This document shows, piece after piece, positions 17,554-25,023 of a DNA stretch of 64,000 bases. A model generated the notes under the pieces. It did not search any database. It was not told the origin of the DNA and worked only from the letters and a program-made list of their open reading frames with translations. Numbering within the stretch: the stretch's first letter is position 1; every line of letters begins with the position of its first letter. The DNA comes from Azospirillum oryzae (GTDB taxonomy: Bacteria > Pseudomonadota > Alphaproteobacteria > Azospirillales > Azospirillaceae), in assembly GCF_900177515.1 (NCBI RefSeq), contig NZ_FXAK01000009.1:124001-188000 (forward strand). Reading direction: 5' to 3'. Made by a program: the position numbers and the translations under genes.

Positions 17554-17872
17554 GCGGCCGGAGCGGGACTAGACTGCGGGCGATCTGGTCGAGCAGCGGA
17601 CCGACCAGAGAGGCATCCTCCTCCTCATTGGACGTCAGTTCTGAAGAGGATGATCTCACCCGTGTCGGGTTCGACCGCCAAGTGAAGTTTTCTCCATCTA
17701 CGGCGCGCCGTCCCGTCCTGGCCGGCGCCCAGGCGGCGATCGCCTCCGGCGTCACTCACGCCGGTCGGGCACCACGCCGGCGCAGCGTCCCATGGTAGGC
17801 TGTCCAGTTCTGCATCGGGTACCGGGCATTCGCGATCCTGTGGCGGCGCGGCTCATTGGCCTTGTACCGCAT
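17554..17872 (-). pseudogene. IS5-type transposase fragment, N-terminal
   Basis: Minus-strand reading from 17872 gives MRYKANEPRRHRIANARY and NWTAYHGTLRRRG. It is then broken by TGA where tryptophan is expected, and continues VTPEAIAAWAPARTGRRA. An internal deletion and shift joins this to SELTSNEEEDASLVGPLLDQI. These are pieces of an IS5-family DDE transposase; the middle and the C-terminal third are gone. It lies 88 bases beyond the 3-prime end of the hydrogenase operon. Confidence 0.75.
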
Positions 17873-17959
17873 CGGGGGCTCGGCTTCAGTGGGCCGCCTC
17901 CATACCCGCTCGCCTTCCCGCCCGCCACCGGCCAGGCTCTTTCGCACCAATGCCTGCCG

Positions 17960-19039
17960 CTACCGGTCGGTGCAGGAAATGCATGGGTCCACCGATGCCT
18001 GGATGATCGACAGGTCGGCCAACGGCTGGCCCATCACCATCGGTTCGATTGCCGGGATGTTCACGAAAGACGGGGTGCGGATCTTGACGCGGGCCGGCGA
18101 GGCCCCGCCTTCGGAGGCGACGTAGTAGAAGGCCTCGCCGCGCGGCGCCTCGGTGCGGATGGTCGCCTCGCCGACCGGGATCTCCGGCAGCCCCTGGGTC
18201 GCCCGCAGCGGGCCGGGGGGCAGCGACAGCAGCGCCTCGCGGATCAGCCGAACGCTCTCCATCATCTCCAGCGCCCGCACCACGACGCGGGCCAGCACAT
18301 CGCCTTCCGGCCGGACGACGCTTTCGAAGTCCAGATCGGCGTAGGACAGGTAGGGCTGGTCCTTGCGCACGTCGATGTCGAGACCGGAGGCGCGCGCCAC
18401 CGGGCCGACCACCGCCCATTCCACCGCCTGCTCCTTAGTCAGCCGGCCGACGCCGCGGGTGCGGGCCAGCGCGGTCGGGTTCTGGGTGAAGGTGGGGATG
18501 ACGACCTCGCCTAGCCCCTTGGCCAGGGCGTCGAGCGCCGGCAGATGCGCCGCCGGATCGGGGATGTCGCGCAGGACGCCGCCGATGCAGTTCATGCCGT
18601 AATTGACCCGGTTGCCGCTGATTGCCTCCAGCGTGTCCATCACCCGCTCGCGCAGGGTGAAGACCTCCATGAACAGCGAATGGAAGCCGATGTCCTCCGC
18701 CCCGACACCGGCCCACAGCAGGTGGGAATGCAGCCGTTCCAGTTCGGCGATGATGGTGCGGATGTGGGCGGCGCGCTTGGGCAACTCGATGCCGGCGATG
18801 GTCTCCGCCGCCATGCAAAAGGTCATGGCGTGGGTGTTGGAGCAGATGCCGCAGACACGCTCGATCAGGGTGATGACCTCGACCCAGTTGCGTTTCTGCG
18901 CCAGCAGCTCGATGCCGCGATAGCTGAAGCCGACCTCGACGGTGGCGGACTCGATGACCTCGCCCTTGCACTGCACCTTGACCTTGAAGGGCTCTTCCAG
19001 GGCCGGGTGATAGGGGCCGAGCGGAAAGCTGTAGGGCAT
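17960..19039 (-). CDS. Group 4 [NiFe]-hydrogenase large (catalytic) subunit
   Basis: This 359-residue homologue of EchE/HycE (C-terminal part)/NuoD keeps both nickel-binding motifs: RVCGICS with Cys63 and Cys66, and DPCISCTDR with Cys353 and Cys356. It is therefore a hydrogenase, not a complex I subunit. The protein ends exactly at CTDR: there is no C-terminal extension to be removed by a maturation protease, as reported for CooH-type enzymes. The N-terminal 30 kDa domain fused in HycE is a separate gene here (19052). It is the last gene of the operon and faces the small subunit NuoB-like protein in the complex. Confidence 0.92.
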   Translation of the reverse strand: MPYSFPLGPYHPALEEPFKVKVQCKGEVIESATVEVGFSYRGIELLAQKRNWVEVITLIERVCGICSNTHAMTFCMAAETIAGIELPKRAAHIRTIIAELERLHSHLLWAGVGAEDIGFHSLFMEVFTLRERVMDTLEAISGNRVNYGMNCIGGVLRDIPDPAAHLPALDALAKGLGEVVIPTFTQNPTALARTRGVGRLTKEQAVEWAVVGPVARASGLDIDVRKDQPYLSYADLDFESVVRPEGDVLARVVVRALEMMESVRLIREALLSLPPGPLRATQGLPEIPVGEATIRTEAPRGEAFYYVASEGGASPARVKIRTPSFVNIPAIEPMVMGQPLADLSIIQASVDPCISCTDR

Positions 19040-19051
19040 GGCCGGAAACTC

Positions 19052-19597
19052 CTAGGAACGGGCCGGAGGAGGGGCAGGCGGAGAGGCCAGGGGAGAGGCC
19101 AGCGGAGAAGAGGGCTTGCGGGCGACCGTCGCCGGGCGGCACATCGCCTCGCGTAGCGTCGCCGTGTCGATGCCTTCCGGACGGATCAGCGGGACCGGAT
19201 TGGGGTGGCCGGGGAACTCGACCGCGAACAGGTCGCGGATCTCGCGCTCGGCCCAGGACGCCGCCCGGACGTTGGGCGCCAGCGATACGAGCGCGCCGTT
19301 GCGGGTGCAGGTCCTGACGTTGATGATCCGATGTTCGTCGATGTAATGGTAGATCACTGTCGATTCGGCGCTGTCGGGGTGCGGAATGGCGGTTACGGTG
19401 CCGAGCCGGATGCCCAGCGCCGCCATCACGGCGGCCATCGCCTCCACGTCCAGCAGCGGGGCGTCGGCCCACAGCGCGCCGTTGCGGACGTCGACCGACC
19501 GGACGCCGGGGATGGCGCGGAGCGACTCGGTCAGGCGCGGGCACGCGCGATCGCCGTTAGCAGCGGCGGTGTTGGCGATCATGATGTCAGCGGTCAT
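19052..19597 (-). CDS. Hydrogenase 30 kDa-type subunit (NuoC/EchD-like)
   Basis: A 181-residue homologue of the 30 kDa subunit of complex I and of EchD. The diagnostic region is ASWAEREIRDLFAVEFPGHPNP, corresponding to the E-R-E-x-x-D-[LM]-[FY]-G-[IV] motif. It acts in the peripheral arm next to the large subunit. The start at 19597 has GGAGG 5 bases before the ATG and overlaps the preceding ferredoxin gene by 11 bases. The last 20 residues are a proline/serine/alanine tail outside the domain. Confidence 0.82.
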   Translation of the reverse strand: MTADIMIANTAAANGDRACPRLTESLRAIPGVRSVDVRNGALWADAPLLDVEAMAAVMAALGIRLGTVTAIPHPDSAESTVIYHYIDEHRIINVRTCTRNGALVSLAPNVRAASWAEREIRDLFAVEFPGHPNPVPLIRPEGIDTATLREAMCRPATVARKPSSPLASPLASPPAPPPARS

Positions 19598-20129
19598 GGC
19601 GACCTCCCTCCGCGACGGCACCGTCCGGGGTGAAGGCGGTGCGCAGGCGCGCGCTCGCCGCCCAGCGGCGGCAGTCGGGGCAATAACCGCGCTCGGCCTC
19701 GTCCGCACCCGCTGCCCACAGCGCGTCCATCGTCGCCGCAGGCAGCGGGACATGGGCGGCGCCGCAACGGGTGCAGGGCTGCAGGTGGATGACGCTTTCC
19801 AGACGCAGACCGTCGCCGCCGGCGCTGTTCATCGAACCGGGGATGTCGGCGCGCAGATGGATCGCCCGGGTCGGGCAGTTCTGCTCGCACAGCCCGCAGA
19901 AGGAGCATTGGCCGATGAAGAAATGCCAGGACACCGAGATGCCGGGCTCCTGGGTGAAGTGGATGGCCTTGGGCGCGCAGACGAAGGCGCAGGTGCCGCA
20001 GGCGGTGCAGCGGCCGGCGTCGTGGGTGAGCGCGCCGCGGTAGGTCGGGGGCACGACCGGCATGTCGGCCGGCGCGCGGGTGCGCGACGGTCGCAGCAGG
20101 TTGCCGAGGATGGTCTTCAGCATTGCCAT
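19587..20129 (-). CDS. Hydrogenase 2x[4Fe-4S] ferredoxin subunit (HycF/NuoI-like)
   Basis: This 180-residue iron-sulfur subunit wires electrons to the small subunit. There are two classic cluster motifs, CTACGTCAFVC and CSFCGLCEQNC, each followed by P or A-P. C-terminal to these are two extra CxxC pairs (CTRCG and CPDC) about 30 residues apart that look like a zinc ribbon. Similar tails occur in HycF/HyfH-type subunits. The start is placed at 20129 (a second ATG lies two codons later). It overlaps the next gene. Confidence 0.85.
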   Translation of the reverse strand: MAMLKTILGNLLRPSRTRAPADMPVVPPTYRGALTHDAGRCTACGTCAFVCAPKAIHFTQEPGISVSWHFFIGQCSFCGLCEQNCPTRAIHLRADIPGSMNSAGGDGLRLESVIHLQPCTRCGAAHVPLPAATMDALWAAGADEAERGYCPDCRRWAASARLRTAFTPDGAVAEGGRHDR

Positions 20130-20143
20130 TGCGGTATCCCCCT

Positions 20144-21052
20144 TCACCGGACCAGAGTCGCGGCCATCGTGATGGCGGAGGCGAGGCCGCCCCAGACCCA
20201 ATAGAAGCGGAAGGCCTGGGTCAGGCGCAGCCGCGCGGTGGTGGTCGCCAGCAGCGTCACCCCGCCCAGCACCAAGATGCCGGCGACGAGATAGACCACC
20301 AGATTGACCAGCGGCCAGGGCGTCGCCGGGATGAAGACGACGGCGAACAGCTCGGTCAGCAGCACGACCTCGATGGCGTGGGACAGCTTGAACAGCGCCA
20401 GCGGCGGGCCGCTGTATTCGATGTGGCTGTCGGCGATGATCTCGTGCTCGGCGTTGGCGATGGAGAAGGGGTTGAGCTTCATCCGCGCCGGCAGCGCCAG
20501 CAGGAATGTCAGCGCCGCCAGCAGATGGACGGGGCCGTAGGGCACCTCCTGCAGGGCGCGCATCTGGAAGCTGCCGGCCATCTGCGCCATGGCGATGATG
20601 GCGACCAGGAAGGGAAGATTGTAGGCCAGCGACAGGATCGCCTCGCGCATCGCCGCGACCTGCCCGTAGATCGAGCGGCTGACATAGCCGGCCAGCACCT
20701 CGCACAGGACCGGCACCTCCATCAGGTACAGCAGCAGCACGACGTCGCCGGGCAGCGACGGCACAGGGTTGCCGGGCAGCGGCACGATGGCCAGCGCCGC
20801 GGTCACCGCCGCCACCGACACCAGCGGCAGCGCCAGGAAGATGCCGCGGTTGACGCCCCTGGGAATGACCGTCTCCTTGCCCAATAGCTTCATGACGTCA
20901 AAGAAGGGCTGGAAGAAGGGCGGACCCTGGCGGCCTTGCAGCCGGGCCACCAGCTTACGCATGAACCACAGCTCCAGCCAGCCGAGCGGGGCGGCAAACA
21001 GCAGGCCGGGCCAGACGGCGACGGCGACCAGATAGGACCAGACGGCGTTCAT
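20144..21052 (-). CDS. Hydrogenase membrane anchor subunit (NuoH/HycD/EchB-like)
   Basis: A 302-residue membrane protein with about eight transmembrane helices. It has conserved family loops: RKLVARLQGRQGPPFFQPFFDVMKLL (cut here), and the acidic loop NAEHEIIADSHIEYSGPPLALF. This subunit docks the hydrogenase arm to the membrane and links redox to ion movement. ATG at 21052 has GGAGG 5 bases upstream and overlaps the small-subunit stop by 4 bases. Confidence 0.9.
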   Translation of the reverse strand: MNAVWSYLVAVAVWPGLLFAAPLGWLELWFMRKLVARLQGRQGPPFFQPFFDVMKLLGKETVIPRGVNRGIFLALPLVSVAAVTAALAIVPLPGNPVPSLPGDVVLLLYLMEVPVLCEVLAGYVSRSIYGQVAAMREAILSLAYNLPFLVAIIAMAQMAGSFQMRALQEVPYGPVHLLAALTFLLALPARMKLNPFSIANAEHEIIADSHIEYSGPPLALFKLSHAIEVVLLTELFAVVFIPATPWPLVNLVVYLVAGILVLGGVTLLATTTARLRLTQAFRFYWVWGGLASAITMAATLVR

Positions 21053-21558
21053 GACAGCCTCCCGCACCGGCTTTCAGGCTGGCTTCCGGCAAGCCGGCTC
21101 TTGGCCAACTGGCTCTTGGTCGCGCCGTCTTCCAGCAGTTTGGCGGCGCGGGCGATGCCGTCCAGGATGGCCTGGGGGCGCGGTGGGCAGCCGGGCACCC
21201 AGACATCGACCGGGACGACGCTGTCGAGCGAGCAGCTCAGCACCAGCGGGCTGCCGGCGAAGACGTTGCCCGACGACGGGCAGGATCCCAGCGCCACCAC
21301 AGCCTTCGGGTTCGGCACCTGGTCGTAGATGTCGAGGATCGCCTGGCGCGAGCGCAGGGTCAGCGTGCCGGAGATCAGCACGATGTCAGCGTGCTTGGGC
21401 GTGCCGTGCAGCTCGATGCCCAACTGCTCGGCGTCGTATCGCGGACTGAGCAGTGGCGTGATCTCGATGTCGCAGCCGTTGCAGGAGCCGGCGTTCAGCC
21501 GGCAGATCCAGGGCGACCGGCGGCGCGAGATCGCGACGACCCGTTCGATGAGGTTCAT
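21049..21558 (-). CDS. Group 4 [NiFe]-hydrogenase small subunit (NuoB/EchC-like)
   Basis: This 169-residue subunit holds the proximal [4Fe-4S] cluster, with ligands Cys26, Cys29 (SCNGCDIE), Cys93 (GSCPSSG) and Cys124 (GCPPRP). Length and motif match EchC/HycG, with no signal peptide, as expected for a cytoplasm-facing enzyme. It overlaps the anchor gene and the preceding antiporter-like gene by 4 bases each, so translation of three subunits is coupled. The last 25 residues are a family-external tail. Confidence 0.9.
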   Translation of the reverse strand: MNLIERVVAISRRRSPWICRLNAGSCNGCDIEITPLLSPRYDAEQLGIELHGTPKHADIVLISGTLTLRSRQAILDIYDQVPNPKAVVALGSCPSSGNVFAGSPLVLSCSLDSVVPVDVWVPGCPPRPQAILDGIARAAKLLEDGATKSQLAKSRLAGSQPESRCGRLS

Positions 21559-22772
21559 TTCACACCTCCCAGCGGGTTGGCCACCAGCGGGCCAGTCAGT
21601 TCAGCGACATGTGGATGAGGCTCGAGCGTGGGGCGCAACCGGTTCGGGGCCAGCCCGAACAGCACCGGTGCGACGGCGAAGACCAGCAGGACCGCGGCGG
21701 CGAGGCGCGGCAGCGGCTGCCCTCCGGTCCCGACTGCAGGCCCCGCGGCCGCCGGACCGAGCCAGACCCGGTGGATGACGCGGACGTAGCACAGCAGCGC
21801 CATCGCCGATGAGGCGTAGAGCACGGTGAGCAGCAGCGGCCCGCCCAGCTCCGCCCCGGCCAGATAGAGCCGCCAATGGCCGATGAAGCCCAGCGTCGGC
21901 GGGATGCCGATGAAGCCCAGCGCCCCCAGCATGAAGGTGGCGCTCGCCATCGGCAGCGGAGTCGACAGGCCGCGGTCGTCCAGCGTCACCACGCGGCCGA
22001 GATGCCATTCCGCCGCCCCGACCGCACCGAACAGCACGATCTTGCCCAGCGCGTGGCCGAGAATGCCGAACCATGCCCCGGCCATGCCGTCGGCACCCCC
22101 GATGATCAGCCCGAGCAGCAGATAGCCCATGTCGTCGATCGAGGAGAAGGCCAGCATCGGCTTCAGTTCGCGCTGCGCCAGCGCCAGCAGCGCGGCGCCC
22201 AGCAGCGACAGCACCCCCAGCCCGATCCACAGCGGCGCGAAGCCGGTGAAGATCCAGGGGGCGGTTTCGCGCAGGGCCAGCAGTTCGCAGAAGGCGCCGA
22301 CATCGACCACCGCGACGATCAGCGCGGTGGTCATCGCCGACGAGGCGCGCGCCACCGCCGGCAGCCAGAAATAGACCGGCACCAGCCCCAGCTTCAGCGC
22401 GACGCCGATCAGCAGCAGCGCGACCGCCAGCTTGTCCCACGCCGCGCCCGGCCGCAACGTGCCGAGGCCGGTCAGCGCCAGCGCCGCCCAGGTGCAGAGC
22501 GTGGCGAGGACCACCGCCGTCAGGTATTTGCGGGCGGCGGCCCGCGCCGCGTCGGTTCCGCCGCTCCACACCATGCCGACCGCCACCAGTTCGGCGGCGG
22601 AGGCAAGCAGGGTCGCCGTCCAAGAATGGCCGGCCAGCCGGGCGGCGATGGCGAGTGCGACCGTGGCGGCGGCGAAGCGCCACCAGGATTGATCGCCCTG
22701 CGGAATGGCGCGGGCGTAGAGGCCGACGCCGAGCGCGATTCCCAGGAAGAGTGGTATCAGGACCGTGTCCAT
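21555..22772 (-). CDS. Hydrogenase antiporter-like membrane subunit (NuoN/NuoM-like)
   Basis: A 405-residue membrane protein with about 11-12 helices of the Proton_antipo_M family. In the region where these proteins usually have a helix with a pumping lysine (typically K-x-G after P-x-S/T-A-L), I read ASSAMTTALIVAVVDVGAF, with aspartate and no lysine. The channel may therefore work differently or be inactive. The start at 22772 is preceded by GGAGG 7 bases upstream. It lies between the NuoL-like and the small-subunit genes. Confidence 0.82.
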   Translation of the reverse strand: MDTVLIPLFLGIALGVGLYARAIPQGDQSWWRFAAATVALAIAARLAGHSWTATLLASAAELVAVGMVWSGGTDAARAAARKYLTAVVLATLCTWAALALTGLGTLRPGAAWDKLAVALLLIGVALKLGLVPVYFWLPAVARASSAMTTALIVAVVDVGAFCELLALRETAPWIFTGFAPLWIGLGVLSLLGAALLALAQRELKPMLAFSSIDDMGYLLLGLIIGGADGMAGAWFGILGHALGKIVLFGAVGAAEWHLGRVVTLDDRGLSTPLPMASATFMLGALGFIGIPPTLGFIGHWRLYLAGAELGGPLLLTVLYASSAMALLCYVRVIHRVWLGPAAAGPAVGTGGQPLPRLAAAVLLVFAVAPVLFGLAPNRLRPTLEPHPHVAELTGPLVANPLGGVK

Positions 22773-22792
22773 GTCGATGCCTCCGGCAGCGC

Positions 22793-24643
22793 TCAGACCA
22801 GCCACACGCCGGCCAGCGCGGCAATCGCGACAAGACCGATGGGCAGCAGCGGGCGATCCTCAAGGACGGCGCCCGCCGCGGTCTGCGCCGCACCGGCCAC
22901 ACGGGTCAGGGCGCGCCAGATCCGGAGATAGCCGGGATCGGGATCGAGCGAATAGACGGGGTGAAAGGCGGTTTCCGCCATCTCGGCGAAATCGACGGCG
23001 CCGGGCCGGTCGCCGGCCGGCAGCGACTCGCCGCCGGAATAGACCGACACCAGCCCGGGAGCCGGCGCCTGCGCCAGCCGGTAGACCAGCAGCCCCAGCA
23101 TGGCCGAGGCCAGCACCACGACGCCGCCGACGGTCACCGCGATGGTGCCGCGGTCGGTCAGGATGCCGAGCCAGCTCATCTCCACGGCCCAGTCGAAGCC
23201 CAGCGAGCGCACCGCCGGGGCGACGATCGGCAGCATCAGCAACTGCGGCGCGACACCGAACAGCAGGCACAGCCCGGCCATCGACCCCATGCCGGCCAGC
23301 ATGCTTGGCGACGCCTCGTGCACCGGACGGCCGAGCAGCGCCTTGGACGGGACGCCGTAGAAGGCGTTGACCGTGGCCTTGAGGAAGGAGAAGGCGGTCA
23401 GGATACTGCCGATCCAGCCGACCAGCACGACGACCAGCAGCCCCTTGTCGAGCGCCGCGCTGAACAGCAGCCATTTGGCGACGAAGCCGTTGGTCAGCGG
23501 CACGCCGGCGATCGACGCCGCGGCGATGATCCACACCTTCGCCGTCCCCGGCATCGCCGAGGCCAGACCGCCGAGGTCGCGCAGGTCGCGGGTGCCGGTG
23601 GCGTGCTGGATGGCGCCGGCGCACATGAACAGCGTGCCCTTGAACAGCGCGTGGCTCAGGCAATAGAACAGCCCGGCCGCCAGCCCGAGATCGGTGCCGA
23701 GCGCCAGCCCGACGACGATGTAGCCGAGCTGGCTGACGGTGTGGAAGGCGAGCAGCCGCTTCAGGTCGGTTTGCGCCATGGCGAAGATGACGCCGACCAG
23801 GATGGTGACGCAGCCGACCGCCAGCAGCGGAGTTCCCATTGCCTCGTGCCATTGCCCGCCGCCCACCACATACATGCGGGCGATCAGGTAAACGCCGGCC
23901 TTGACGTAGCAGGCGGAATGCAGCAACGCCGACACCGGTGTCGGTGCGTTCATCGCCTCCGGGATCCAGGTGTGCAGCGGGAACATCACCGATTTTGCCA
24001 TCGCCGCGACGATGAACAGCGCGGCGACACCCGAGGTGAAGGCGGAGGCGACGGCCGGATCGGTCCAGGCCAGCGTACCGGCGCGGGCATAGACCAGCAC
24101 CAGCCCGACGAGGAAGCCATAACCGGCGAGGTGGGTGATGACCAGCACCTTGCGGGCGCCGTCGGTCGCCGCCTTCTGCTTGTACCAGAAGCCGACCAGA
24201 CTGTAGGAACACAGCCCGATCACCTCCCACGCCAGATAGGCGCCCAGCATGTCGGCGGCGCCGGCGAGCAGCAGCAGGCCGGCGATGAAGACCAGCATGA
24301 TGGCGTAGAAGCGCGTCGTGCCCTGCTCCTCATGCTCCATGTAGCGGACCGAGAACAGCAGGATGGCGGCGCCGATGCCGGTGCCCATCACCATGAACAG
24401 GACGCCCAGCCCGTCGACGCGCAGGGCTAGGGAGAATGGCCCGTCCCAGCCCGGCAGCAGCATCGCCTCCGCCGCGACGCCGGCCATGCTGGCCGGCACC
24501 AGCGTCAGCGAGGCGAGGAAGGAGGCGAAGACCACGGCGGTCGCGAGCACCCCTTTCCCGACCGGCGTCAGCCAGCGGGCGAGCAGGAGTTGAAGGACGA
24601 AGCCCCCGAGCAGGAGAAGAATGGGGAGCGTTGTGGACGTCAT
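22793..24643 (-). CDS. Hydrogenase antiporter-like subunit (NuoL/HyfB-like)
   Basis: A 616-residue membrane protein with about 15 helices. Core motifs are intact: WEVIGLCSYSLVGFW with the glutamate of the fifth helix, and HTWIPEAMNAPTPVSALLHS followed by YVKAGVYLIAR with the channel lysine. It is predicted to carry protons or sodium ions, driven by electron flow through the hydrogenase. It starts 14 bases after the MoaD-like gene stop. Together with the NuoN-like subunit it gives the complex two antiporter-type modules, like Hyf rather than the smaller Hyc or Ech. Confidence 0.9.
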   Translation of the reverse strand: MTSTTLPILLLLGGFVLQLLLARWLTPVGKGVLATAVVFASFLASLTLVPASMAGVAAEAMLLPGWDGPFSLALRVDGLGVLFMVMGTGIGAAILLFSVRYMEHEEQGTTRFYAIMLVFIAGLLLLAGAADMLGAYLAWEVIGLCSYSLVGFWYKQKAATDGARKVLVITHLAGYGFLVGLVLVYARAGTLAWTDPAVASAFTSGVAALFIVAAMAKSVMFPLHTWIPEAMNAPTPVSALLHSACYVKAGVYLIARMYVVGGGQWHEAMGTPLLAVGCVTILVGVIFAMAQTDLKRLLAFHTVSQLGYIVVGLALGTDLGLAAGLFYCLSHALFKGTLFMCAGAIQHATGTRDLRDLGGLASAMPGTAKVWIIAAASIAGVPLTNGFVAKWLLFSAALDKGLLVVVLVGWIGSILTAFSFLKATVNAFYGVPSKALLGRPVHEASPSMLAGMGSMAGLCLLFGVAPQLLMLPIVAPAVRSLGFDWAVEMSWLGILTDRGTIAVTVGGVVVLASAMLGLLVYRLAQAPAPGLVSVYSGGESLPAGDRPGAVDFAEMAETAFHPVYSLDPDPGYLRIWRALTRVAGAAQTAAGAVLEDRPLLPIGLVAIAALAGVWLV

Positions 24644-24657
24644 GACCAGCCCCTTTC

Positions 24658-24930
24658 TCAGCCACCGGCCAGCGGCGGAAAGATGAAGACGTCGGAGTCC
24701 GGCGACAGTGGCGTGTCCAGCCCCTGAAGACCGCGCACGTCCTGGCCGTTGACCAGGATGATGGCGTAGCCGGCGAGTTCGCCGTCCTTCAGGACCCAGC
24801 GGGCGAAGTTCGGGCCGTATTCGGCGACCAGATCGCGCAGCAGGTCCCGCAGGGTCGCCGCCGGACGCTGCCACACCTCATGCGACTTCTTGGTGGCGTC
24901 GCGCAGCAGCGCGAAATAGGAGATTTTCAT
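24658..24930 (-). CDS. MoaD/ThiS-family sulfur carrier
   Basis: This 90-residue ubiquitin-fold protein ends in the essential Gly-Gly (FIFPPLAGG), the site that is thiocarboxylated. It delivers sulfur for pyranopterin dithiolene formation in molybdopterin or tungstopterin synthesis. Dedicated MoaD-like genes next to AOR are common in organisms with tungsten enzymes, and here it sits between the AOR and hydrogenase genes. That placement supports a tungsto-bispterin cofactor for the AOR. Confidence 0.85.
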   Translation of the reverse strand: MKISYFALLRDATKKSHEVWQRPAATLRDLLRDLVAEYGPNFARWVLKDGELAGYAIILVNGQDVRGLQGLDTPLSPDSDVFIFPPLAGG

Positions 24931-24981
24931 GGGACAAGTCCCTTCTTCCGGAACCGCCGCCCGACCACCGCCACCCGACTG

Positions 24982-25012
24982 CCGCCGCCGCGGCGGATGG
25001 CCGCGGCGGCGG
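24982..25012. promoter_or_regulatory. Very stable GC hairpin between aor and moaD-like genes
   Basis: A perfect 12-base stem CCGCCGCCGCGG / CCGCGGCGGCGG with a 7-base loop, in the only long gap (93 bases) of the operon. No T-run follows on the minus strand. It could partly stop transcription or protect the 3-prime end of the aor mRNA, giving more AOR than hydrogenase. Confidence 0.6.
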
Positions 25013-25023
25013 TTCGGACAGGG

